A stretch of 54,765 nt of DNA from Archangium violaceum Cb vi76 (GTDB lineage: Bacteria > Myxococcota > Myxococcia > Myxococcales > Myxococcaceae): the NCBI RefSeq assembly GCF_000733295.1, contig NZ_JPMI01000303.1:1-54765 (forward strand), in the 5' to 3' direction. Under the pieces are notes generated by a model, which saw only the letters and a program-made list of their open reading frames with translations, ran no database searches and was not told where the DNA came from. This document shows, in pieces, positions 1 to 8,410 of this stretch (positions are counted from its first letter, which is position 1; every line of letters begins with the position of its first letter). The position numbers were made by a program, and so were the translations under genes.

Positions 1-909
1 GATGTCCTCGGGGTTCATCCCCGCGGACTGCAGCGCCAGACGCATGCAGCGCGCCGCGCCCTCGCCCTCGGGGGCCGGCTGCGTCACGTGGTGCGCGTCC
101 GAGTTGGCCCCGTAGCCCACCAGCTCCGCCAGGATGTTGGCGCCGCGCTTCTTCGCGTGCTCCAGCTCCTCGAGCACGATGACGCCAGCGCCCTCGCCCA
201 TCACGAAACCGTCGCGATCCTTGTCGAAGGGACGGCTGGCGGCCGCCGGGTCGTCGTTGCGGTTGGACAGCGCCTTCATCACCGAGAAGCCACCCATGCC
301 CAGCGGGGTGATGGCCGCCTCGGAGCCGCCGGCGATGACCGCGTCCGTCTCACCCAGGCGGATGGACTTCCAGGCCTCGCCGATGGCGTGGGCGCTGGTG
401 GCGCAAGCCGACACGGGCGCCCAGTTGGGGCCCTTGCAGCCATAGCGCATGGAGATGAGGCCCGGCGCCATGTTGATGATCATCTGGATGATGAAGAAGG
501 GAGACAGACGGTCGAAGCCCTTCTCCAGCCCCTTGCGGTGCTGCTCCTCCAGGGAGGAAAGGCCGCCGATGCCCGAGCCGACGATGACGCCCACCTTCTC
601 GGGCGCATAACCGTTGGGCTTGTCCAGACCGACCGGCAGGCCGCTCTCCTTCACGGCCATCTCGGCCGCGGCGAGCGCGAACTGGGAGAACAGGTCCATC
701 CGGCGCACTTCGCGCTTGTCGATGAACTGCTCCGGCTCGAAGTCCTTCGCCTCACCGGCGAAGTTCGTATCGATCTTCTTCGTCTCGAAGCGGGTGATGG
801 GTCCGATACCAGACTTGCCGGCGAGCATCGCCTGCCAGTTCTTCTCGGTCCCGGTTCCCAGTGCCGTGATGATTCCGGTGCCGGTGACGACGACTCGACG
901 GTTTGACAC
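1..909 (-). CDS. fabF: 3-oxoacyl-ACP synthase II (KAS II), 3' end outside window
   Basis: Condenses malonyl-ACP with acyl-ACP in fatty-acid elongation (cytosol). The visible 303 codons carry the thiolase-fold N-terminus ([13 protein letters not shown]) and the nucleophile Cys169 in SACATSAH; the two catalytic His residues lie beyond the window edge. About 110 residues are missing compared with the usual ~412. The start is GTG at 909 (MSNRRVVV), with GGAGAG just upstream on the minus strand. It is the last visible gene of plsX-fabH-fabD-fabG-acpP-fabF and is separated from acpP by a hairpin. Confidence 0.97.
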   Translation of the reverse strand, partial: MSNRRVVVTGTGIITALGTGTEKNWQAMLAGKSGIGPITRFETKKIDTNFAGEAKDFEPEQFIDKREVRRMDLFSQFALAAAEMAVKESGLPVGLDKPNGYAPEKVGVIVGSGIGGLSSLEEQHRKGLEKGFDRLSPFFIIQMIINMAPGLISMRYGCKGPNWAPVSACATSAHAIGEAWKSIRLGETDAVIAGGSEAAITPLGMGGFSVMKALSNRNDDPAAASRPFDKDRDGFVMGEGAGVIVLEELEHAKKRGANILAELVGYGANSDAHHVTQPAPEGEGAARCMRLALQSAGMNPEDI

Positions 910-942
910 GTTGCTCTCCACTCAAATACGCGCTGCTGCCAT

Positions 943-970
943 GGAACGCTGGCGGGGGGTCCAGCGCTCC
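943..970 (-). promoter_or_regulatory. Intercistronic hairpin between acpP and fabF
   Basis: Arms at 943-952 and 961-970 pair 9 of 10 bases around an 8-nt loop. No T-run follows on the minus strand, so a strong terminator is unlikely. Inferred role: partial attenuation or mRNA end-protection that keeps acpP transcript more abundant than fabF. Confidence 0.45.
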
Positions 971-988
971 CCGGCCCTACGGTGATGC

Positions 989-1231
989 CTACTTCTTGTG
1001 GGTGTTGATGTAGTTGATGGCGTCCCCAACGCTCTTGATGTTCTCGGCCTCCTCGTCGGGGATCTCGACCTCGAACTCCTCCTCCATCGCCATCACCAGC
1101 TCCACGATGTCGAGGCTGTCCGCGCCCAGGTCCTCGATGAAGGAGGACTCCGGCCTGATCTCCTCCTCCCCCACGCCCAGCTGATCGGCGATGATGCTCT
1201 TGACCTTGGCCTCGATAGCAGAAGTCGACAT
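989..1231 (-). CDS. acpP: Acyl carrier protein
   Basis: An 80-residue acidic acyl carrier protein that carries growing acyl chains on a 4'-phosphopantetheine arm attached to Ser39 in the DSL motif ([11 protein letters not shown], residues 36-46). Length and four-helix sequence are typical. It lies between fabG and fabF in the fab operon, with about 100 nt to fabG and about 80 nt to fabF; both gaps are wider than elsewhere in the operon, which fits separate tuning of this abundant protein. Confidence 0.98.
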   Translation of the reverse strand: MSTSAIEAKVKSIIADQLGVGEEEIRPESSFIEDLGADSLDIVELVMAMEEEFEVEIPDEEAENIKSVGDAINYINTHKK

Positions 1232-1334
1232 AGGTATTGAACCCTCCAGGAACCACGTGGTGGCCCGGCATACTCCCCGGACCTATGTAAGCGGGCGCGG
1301 TATAACCCACGACCGTCGCCGATCCAACCCTTGG

Positions 1335-2081
1335 CTACATGTACATGCCGCCATTCACCTTCAGGACTTCTCCGGTGATGTAGGCGGCCGCATCACTGGC
1401 CAGGAAGAGGACGGCATTGGCCACGTCCTCCGGGGAGCCCAGGCGCCCCAGGGGGATGGCGGCCTCCATCTTCTCCCGCGTCTCCCCGCCCAGGTGCGAG
1501 GTCATGTCCGTGCCGATGAAACCGGGGGACACGGCGTTGACGCGGATGTTCCGGCTGGCCAGCTCGCGGGCCACGGACTTGGTCAGGCCGATGAGGCCCG
1601 CTTTGGACGCCGAGTAGGCGGCCTGTCCGCCATTGCCCATCTCCCCGACCACGGAGGTCAGGTTGATGATGGCGCCGCCCTTCTGCTTCATCATCGGCCG
1701 GCTGACGGCGCGGATGAGCGAGAAGGCGCCCTTGAGGTTGGTGTCCAGCTGCTTGTCCCAGTCCTCGTCCTTCACCCGCATGACCAGGCCGTCCACGGCC
1801 ACGCCCGCGTTGTTGACGAGCACATCCAGCCGGCCGTGCGTCTTGAGCACACCCTCCACGGCACTGGCGCAGGCGGTGGCGTCCGACACGTCGAAGCGCA
1901 CCGCCTCGCCCTTGGCGCCCGCCGCCTGGATGAGGCCCAGCGTCTCCTGCGCCGCGGCCTCGTTGCCCGCGTAGCTGAACACCACCGTGGCGCCCTGCTT
2001 CGCGAAGCCCACGGCGATGGAGCGGCCGATACCCCGGGAGCCACCCGTCACCAGCACCACCTTGTCCTTGAACGCGCTCAT
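1335..2081 (-). CDS. fabG: 3-oxoacyl-ACP reductase
   Basis: NADPH-dependent reduction of 3-oxoacyl-ACP in the elongation cycle. A classical short-chain dehydrogenase of 248 aa: TGGSRGIG at 12-19, NNAG at 90-93, and the tetrad Asn115, Ser143, Tyr156, Lys160 all present. It ends with the family's conserved NGGMYM. The ATG at 2081 is one base after the fabD stop, so the two are translationally linked. Cytosolic, functional by all visible criteria. Confidence 0.97.
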   Translation of the reverse strand: MSAFKDKVVLVTGGSRGIGRSIAVGFAKQGATVVFSYAGNEAAAQETLGLIQAAGAKGEAVRFDVSDATACASAVEGVLKTHGRLDVLVNNAGVAVDGLVMRVKDEDWDKQLDTNLKGAFSLIRAVSRPMMKQKGGAIINLTSVVGEMGNGGQAAYSASKAGLIGLTKSVARELASRNIRVNAVSPGFIGTDMTSHLGGETREKMEAAIPLGRLGSPEDVANAVLFLASDAAAYITGEVLKVNGGMYM

Positions 2082-2082
2082 C

Positions 2083-3015
2083 TCAGGCTCCCAGTGCCGC
2101 GAGGGTCTTCTCCAGGCTCGCGGAGTCCTCGACGTTGAACGACTCGATATCCTTGGTGATGCGCTTGATGAGGCCGCTCAGCACCTTGCCGGGGCCCACC
2201 TCGACGACCCGCGTCACGCCCTGGGCGTGGAGGGCCTGGATGCTCTCCACCCAGCGCACCGAGGAGCTCACCTGCTCCAGCAGCAGCGGCACCACGCGGG
2301 CCGCGTCGCTGTTGGGGGCGGCCTCCACGTTCGTCACCACCGGGACGGAGGGAGCGGACACCTTCACCTTCGCCAGCACCTCGGCCAGCCGGGGCTTCAC
2401 CGGCTCCATCAGCGCGCAGTGGAAGGGGGCGGACACGGGCAGCAGCTTCGCCTTGCCCCCCATCTCCTTCGCCTTGGCGATGGCCCGCTCCACGGCCTGG
2501 GCGCTGCCGGCGATCACCGTCTGCTCCGGCGAGTTGTAATTGGCCGGGGACACCACCTGCCCCTCGCCCGCCGCGTCGCAGGCCGCCTTCACCTTGGCCG
2601 GCTCCAGGCCCAGCACCGCGGCCATGGCGCCCACGCCCTCGGGGACGGCCTCCTGCATGAAGGTGCCACGGGCCCGCACCGCCCGGACCGCGTCCGCCAG
2701 CTGCAGCGCGCCCGCCGCCACCAGCGCCGAGTACTCACCCAGCGAGTGCCCCGCCACGAAGGCCGGCACGGGTCCCCGCTTGGAGAAGACGGCATGCGCC
2801 GCCACCGACACCGTGAGGATGGCCGGCTGCGTGTTGGCCGTCAGCTTCAGCGAGGCCTCCGGTCCCTCGAACAACACCTGGGAGAACTTCTCGCCCAGCG
2901 CCTCGTCGGCCGCCTCGAAGACGGCCCGGGCCTCGGGGAACTTCTCGTACAGGTCCTTCCCCATGCCGACAGCCTGGCTGCCCTGCCCTGGGAAGACGAA
3001 CGCGATCTTCGACAT
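2083..3015 (-). CDS. fabD: Malonyl-CoA:ACP transacylase
   Basis: Transfers malonyl from CoA to ACP, loading the fatty-acid cycle. 310 aa, normal for the family. Visible: FPGQGSQ at 8-14, the nucleophile elbow GHSLG at 89-93 (Ser91) and the catalytic His199 in PFHCALM. Translation starts at ATG 3015 (MSKIAFVFPGQGS) behind a GGGAGGGAGCAGGAGC-type purine-rich leader. Sits between fabH and fabG; gene order matches the common bacterial fab cluster. Confidence 0.97.
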   Translation of the reverse strand: MSKIAFVFPGQGSQAVGMGKDLYEKFPEARAVFEAADEALGEKFSQVLFEGPEASLKLTANTQPAILTVSVAAHAVFSKRGPVPAFVAGHSLGEYSALVAAGALQLADAVRAVRARGTFMQEAVPEGVGAMAAVLGLEPAKVKAACDAAGEGQVVSPANYNSPEQTVIAGSAQAVERAIAKAKEMGGKAKLLPVSAPFHCALMEPVKPRLAEVLAKVKVSAPSVPVVTNVEAAPNSDAARVVPLLLEQVSSSVRWVESIQALHAQGVTRVVEVGPGKVLSGLIKRITKDIESFNVEDSASLEKTLAALGA

Positions 3016-3044
3016 GCTCCTGCTCCCTCCCTTTCAACAGCGCG

Positions 3045-4028
<984 letters not shown>

Positions 4029-4076
4029 GGGGACTCCCAGTGGGTGTACCGGACACGAACGCCTCGGGCGCGCTCT

Positions 4077-5142
4077 CTAATCGGAAAAGGCCTCGGCTGT
4101 CGCTCCCTTTCCCCGCTGCCGGGCGGGGAGCCAGGCGGAGGCGTCCGCGATGCAACGCGTCAACTCGGTGCGCAATCCCGCCTGGGCCGTCTGCAGGGCG
4201 GCCTCCAGCGCCTTCTGGATCGCCCGGGGCGAGCTGCGGCCATGCGCGACGATGCCCACGCCCTCGATTCCCAGCAGCGGTGCGCCGCCGTACTCCGCGT
4301 AGTCCATCACCTTCTTCAGGCCGGTGAAGGTGGGCTGGAGCAGCAGCGCGCCCAGCTTCTCCGGCAGACCTCCGCGCCGCTCGATGGCCGAGCGCAGGAG
4401 CCCCGTGACGGCCGCCGCCACGCCCTCGGACGTCTTGAGGACCACGTTGCCGGTGAAGCCATCGGTGACCACCACCTCCACCTCCCCGGAGAAGAGATCC
4501 TTCCCCTCCACGTAGCCGGTGAAGTCCAGCTCCGAGGCGCGCAGCAGCTCGGAGGCCTCGCGGGTGAGGGAGGTGCCCTTGGAGGGCTCCTCGCCATTGG
4601 AGAGCACCGCCACCCGGGGGCGGGGGATGCCCAGGCGGGCGCGCACGTAGGCGGCTCCCAGCACCGCCCACTGGGCCAGGTGGACGGGCCGGCACTCCAC
4701 ATTGGCCCCGGCGTCCAGCAGCAGACAGCGCCCCACCCCCTCCAGGGCCGGCAGCAGCGTGGCGATGGCCGGGCGCTCCACCCCGGGGATGCGGCCCAAC
4801 ACCAGCAGCCCCCCCGCCATCACCGCGCCCGAGTGCCCCGCCGACACCAGGGCGTCCGCCTCCCCCCGGCGCACCAGCTCGAAGCCCACCCGGAGGGAGG
4901 AGTCCTTCTTGCGGCGGATGGCGGAGAAGGCGTGATCCTCCATCTCCACCACCTGGGAGGCGGGGTGGAGGTGCACGTTGGGGGGGAGCCCCCCGGCCCG
5001 GGTCAGGGGCTCCCGGAGCCGCACCGGGTCCCCCACCAACACCACCTCGTGCGCCGGGTGCTCGCGCGCGAACAGGAGAGCCCCCTCCACGGGGGGCCGC
5101 GGGGGCATGGTCACCCCCCATCGCATCCAGGACGAGCCTCAT
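4077..5142 (-). CDS. plsX: Phosphate acyltransferase PlsX, apparent 1-nt frameshift near the start
   Basis: Makes acyl-phosphate from acyl-ACP for phospholipid synthesis. The main frame (4077-5126) encodes the body of PlsX (GHSGAVMAGG, DAGANVECRP, FTGNVVLK). The conserved N-terminus MRLVLDAMGGDHAPAAP starts at ATG 5142 but is in another frame. The switch falls at six G on the plus strand (5091-5096); five would join both parts into one normal PlsX (~354 aa) reading AAPVEGALL. Either a homopolymer sequencing error or a real lesion. The only in-frame alternative start (5126) loses the Gly-rich motif, so I regard 5142 as the true start. Confidence 0.9.
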
Positions 5143-5282
5143 CGCGGGCGCATCCTTCCATGGACGCCCCGAGGCTGGGAGCACGGAGAGCAAGCGGGTG
5201 GACACCCCCGGGCCCGGGGACGTAAGAATGGGCCCGGCCAGGTCAGGGTTGGACAGGGCACGGCGACCCCCGCACACGCGCG

Positions 5283-5311
5283 TTGACTCACACGCTCCGA
5301 GCGGCTAGGGT
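5283..5311 (+). promoter_or_regulatory. Candidate sigma-70 promoter of rpmF
   Basis: TTGACT at 5283-5288, a 17-nt spacer and TAGGGT at 5306-5311 match a -35/-10 pair about 80 nt upstream of the rpmF GTG. It lies in the divergent gap shared with plsX. Confidence 0.45.
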
Positions 5312-5392
5312 CCGCCGCCTTCCGAGTTTTTGCCGGTCGGGACTGGTGGGGAAGCCCCGGAGTCCAGGGCCGTGACGATACAGAGGTGAGCC

Positions 5393-5581
5393 GTGGGTGT
5401 TCCCAAGAAGCGTACGTCCAAGATGCGTCGTGACCGCCGCCGGGCGGCCAACAACAACCTGCGGAGCGCGGTGCAGGTGATTTCGTGCTCCAACTGCAAG
5501 GAGCCGGTGCTCCCCCACCGCGCCTGCGCGGCGTGCGGCCACTACAAGGGCCGTGAGACGGTGCCGGGCGCCCAGGCCTGA
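5393..5581 (+). CDS. rpmF: Large ribosomal subunit protein bL32
   Basis: 62-aa basic protein of the 50S subunit, MGVPKKRTSKMRRDRRRA at the N-terminus and a zinc-ribbon with Cys32, Cys35, Cys45 and Cys48 intact (the zinc-binding C+ form). The start is GTG 5393 with GAGGTGA upstream. In most bacteria rpmF precedes plsX on the same strand after yceD; here it is divergent from plsX and yceD lies about 26 kb away, so the ancestral cluster has been rearranged. Confidence 0.96.
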   Translation: MGVPKKRTSKMRRDRRRAANNNLRSAVQVISCSNCKEPVLPHRACAACGHYKGRETVPGAQA

Positions 5582-5612
5582 TCACCTGACTCCAGTTCCA
5601 CTGGAAGGCACG

Positions 5613-5645
5613 AAGGCCGTTCCCTCTCGCGAGGGGCGGCCTTTC
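5613..5645 (+). terminator. Terminator after rpmF
   Basis: AAGGCCG and CGGCCTT form the outer stem and CCCTC/GAGGG the inner stem around TCGC, followed by TTTCTGCTTT. It is close to rpmF and fits an intrinsic terminator. Confidence 0.75.
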
Positions 5646-5728
5646 TGCTTTGGAGCGAACGGCTCTAGTGTCCCGGCCGCGCCGGCCATGGCTCCCCGCC
5701 CCCGGCACGACAGGGAGACACGAAACAC

Positions 5729-6133
5729 ATGAAGCTGAAGATCGCGTACTGGGTTTTCACCGGCCTGTTCTGCCTGATGATGTCGTACTCGGGTTACTCG
5801 GGCCTCTCCGGCAGCCCGCAGGTGGTGGAGGGCTTCCGCCACCTCGGCTACCCGGACTACTTCCGCACCCTGCTGGGCACCGCGAAGCTGCTGGGCGTGG
5901 TGGCCCTGGCGGTGCCGCTGGTGCCGCGCACGCTGCGCGAGTGGGCCTACGCGGGCTTCACCATCAACCTGGTGTCGGCCTCGGTGTCCCACTACGCCTC
6001 GGGAGACCCGACGAGCAATGTGATGGGGCCGCTCATCTTCCTCGGCGTGCTGCTCACCTCGCACCAGCTCTGGCACCGGGTGTCGCGAGGCGCCGACGAG
6101 CCGCGGCCCTCCGCCCAGCCCGCGATGGGCTGA
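5729..6133 (+). CDS. DoxX-like small membrane protein
   Basis: 134 aa with four predicted hydrophobic helices (about residues 5-22, 48-66, 72-90 and 98-115) and the DoxX-family layout (YSGYSGL, AKLLGVVAL, VPRTLREWAYAGF). Function is unknown for most of this family; it sits in the inner membrane. ATG 5729 is preceded by CAGGGAG. Stands alone between the rpmF terminator and the convergent GH15 gene. Confidence 0.85.
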   Translation: MKLKIAYWVFTGLFCLMMSYSGYSGLSGSPQVVEGFRHLGYPDYFRTLLGTAKLLGVVALAVPLVPRTLREWAYAGFTINLVSASVSHYASGDPTSNVMGPLIFLGVLLTSHQLWHRVSRGADEPRPSAQPAMG

Positions 6134-6148
6134 GCACCCCGCCCCCCT

Positions 6149-8098
6149 TCACGGCGCCGGCCCGAGCCACGCGTCATGGCAGGAGCTGCCCGCGATGGGA
6201 GGCGGCTCGGTCTCGAGCAGATGCGGGGGCGCCAGCTCGCCCTCGTCCCGCATCCGCAGCGCCAGATCGATGCGCGCCGCGGCGTTGATGAGCCCCAGGT
6301 GGCTGAAGGCCTGGGGGAAGTTGCCCAGCTGCTCGCGCGTGAGCGGGTGCACCTCCTCGGCGAGCAGCCCGAGGTGGTTGGCCGCCTCCGCGTGGTGCAT
6401 GAAGACCTTCTCGGCCTCATCCAGCCGGTTGGACAGCACCAGCGCCTCGACGAGCCAGAAGCCGCACAGGAGGAAGCCCCCCTCCGGCCCCGCCACCCCA
6501 TCGTCCATCCGGTAGCGGCGCAGGAAACGGCCCGCCCCCAGCTCCGAGCGCAACCAGTCGATGGTCTCCTGCACGAGCGGCTCGCACGCCCGGAAGCACC
6601 CCGCGATGGGCAGCAGCAGCAGCGAGGCATCCGGCTCGTTGCCCCCATAGAAGCCCACGAAGTGCCGGCCCGTGGGGTCCACGCCGTGCTGGAGGATGTC
6701 CTGGCGGATGAGCTCCGCCTCGTAGGTGCAGAACTCCTGGAGCGCGGGCTCGGCGAAGAGCCGGGCCAGGTGGCGGCCCCGGTGGAGCGCCAACCAGCAC
6801 ATGAGCTTGGAGTGCACGTTGTGCCGCTTCTCCCGGCGCGGCTCCCAGATGCCGTGATCCGGCTCGCGCCAGCGGCGGGCGGTGGTCTCGATGACCCGCT
6901 TGAGCAGCGCCCAGGTGCGCAGCGGCAGCCGGCCCCCGAACCGCTCGTAGAGATAGGCCGCGTCCAGCAGCGCCCCCGCGGTGTCGAACTGGAGCTGCTC
7001 CCGCGCATCGTTGCCGATCCGCACGGGGCTCGAGCCCTGGAACCCGGACAGGTGCTCGAGGATCCGCTCCTCGGGCACCGGCCCCCCATCCAGCGAGTAC
7101 ATCACCTGGAGGGGCTCGCCGTGCTTGAGCGTGTCGCGCACGAAGTAGAAGAACTCGCGGGACTCGGTCGGGTAGCCGATCAGGTTGGTGGCCCGCACGG
7201 CCATGGCCGCGTCACGCACCCAGCTGTAGCGGTAGTCCCAGTTGCGAGGCCCTCCAATCCACTCGGGCAGCGAGGTGGTGGCCGCGGCCACCATGGCGCC
7301 GGTGGGCGCGTACATCAGCAGCTTCAACGCCAGCGCCGAGCGCAGCACATGGTGCCGCCATGGCCCCTCGTACTGGAGCTGCCGGGACCATTCCCGCCAG
7401 GCCTGTCGCGTGGCCCGGAGCAGCTCGTAGGGCCGGTACGCGGCCACGGGCTCCGGGTGCTCCGAGTCCCACGCGAGGATCATCCAGCGCCGCTCTCCCC
7501 TGCCGAGCCGGATGCGCGTCCGCAGGCCCGCCCCGCCCCGCGGCGCCCAGTGCGCCTCCCCATCGAGCACCGCGACCATCCGCTCACCCCGGGCGCCCTT
7601 CGCGACCAGCCCATGCTCCTCGAGATCCACCCGCGTCTCCGATTCGCCGAACCTGAACCGCGGATCGAAGACGACGTCCAGCTCGAGTGAGCCCTCCACG
7701 CACTCGATGCGCCGGTGCACCTCGTGGATGGTGGCCCGGGGATCGTTCGTCCACGGCATGTAGTCGATGATCCGCACCACGCCCTGGCGCTCGACGCGGA
7801 AGAGCGTCTCCAGCACGTTGGTGTCCGGGTCGTAGCGCTGCAGGCTCTCGAAGGGCCAGACGGCGGGAGTGATGCCGGTGAAACCGCCCCGCTCGTCATC
7901 GAGGATCGCCGCGAAGGCGCTCGGGCTGTCGAAGCGGGGAAAGCACAGCCAGTCGATGACACCGTCCGGCCGGACCAGGGCGCACGTGATGCCGTCCCCG
8001 ATCAGCCCCCGGCTGGCCAGGGAGATCTCCCGGTACGACGCCGGATTCGAGAACCGGAACGGCCGGTTCATCCGCTTGGCGGCACTGTAGAGGTCCAT
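6149..8098 (-). CDS. Glycoside hydrolase family 15 (glucoamylase/trehalase-like)
   Basis: 649 aa without signal peptide, so cytosolic. Residues 1-230 form the beta-rich trehalase-like N-domain (GLIGDGITCALVRPDG, DWLCFPRFDSPS); the rest is the (alpha/alpha)6 barrel with NWDYRYSWVRD at 286-296 and GIWE with catalytic-acid candidate Glu419. The C-terminal LGNFPQAFSHLGLINAA block is typical. Family enzymes cleave trehalose or alpha-glucans to glucose; substrate cannot be fixed from sequence. The ATG at 8098 has AGGAGAGG 10 nt upstream. A much longer open frame continues upstream but is antisense to the next gene. Confidence 0.93.
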   Translation of the reverse strand: MDLYSAAKRMNRPFRFSNPASYREISLASRGLIGDGITCALVRPDGVIDWLCFPRFDSPSAFAAILDDERGGFTGITPAVWPFESLQRYDPDTNVLETLFRVERQGVVRIIDYMPWTNDPRATIHEVHRRIECVEGSLELDVVFDPRFRFGESETRVDLEEHGLVAKGARGERMVAVLDGEAHWAPRGGAGLRTRIRLGRGERRWMILAWDSEHPEPVAAYRPYELLRATRQAWREWSRQLQYEGPWRHHVLRSALALKLLMYAPTGAMVAAATTSLPEWIGGPRNWDYRYSWVRDAAMAVRATNLIGYPTESREFFYFVRDTLKHGEPLQVMYSLDGGPVPEERILEHLSGFQGSSPVRIGNDAREQLQFDTAGALLDAAYLYERFGGRLPLRTWALLKRVIETTARRWREPDHGIWEPRREKRHNVHSKLMCWLALHRGRHLARLFAEPALQEFCTYEAELIRQDILQHGVDPTGRHFVGFYGGNEPDASLLLLPIAGCFRACEPLVQETIDWLRSELGAGRFLRRYRMDDGVAGPEGGFLLCGFWLVEALVLSNRLDEAEKVFMHHAEAANHLGLLAEEVHPLTREQLGNFPQAFSHLGLINAAARIDLALRMRDEGELAPPHLLETEPPPIAGSSCHDAWLGPAP

Positions 8099-8410
8099 GC
8101 ACGCTGCCCTCTCCTGCCCCAAGGGTAGGAACCCTCGCGGACCACGACGCCAACCCGGGCGGACACCAGCCGGACATCCACTCCGAGCCGCGCCCTGGAG
8201 GTCTGCAAGGCCACCCGGGCCGTCGCGGAGCTCCTCCTGGCCTCCGGGTATGCCGTCCCCCAGCCGGCCGCCCCGCAGCCGATCGCCAAGGCCAGCCGAG
8301 CACCCTGGCGAACACGTCCAGGCCCGGAGGACGACCCCCGGCCTGGCGGGCGAGCCCTCCACCGCCCCCGTGTGGGAAGTGGGCGGAATAAAGGGTGGCA
8401 TCCACCCCGC
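8099..8410. other. Divergent intergenic region, 312 bp
   Basis: Holds the promoters of the GH15 gene (minus) and the heparinase-like gene (plus). The only structure I see is the short hairpin at 8393-8407 next to the plus-strand start. Confidence 0.5.
8393..8407 (+). promoter_or_regulatory. Short hairpin abutting the start codon at 8411
   Basis: GGGTGG at 8393-8398 and CCACCC at 8402-8407 pair perfectly around a 3-nt loop and end three bases before ATG 8411. No separate Shine-Dalgarno is visible, so the stem would cover the ribosome-binding region. Confidence 0.4.
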
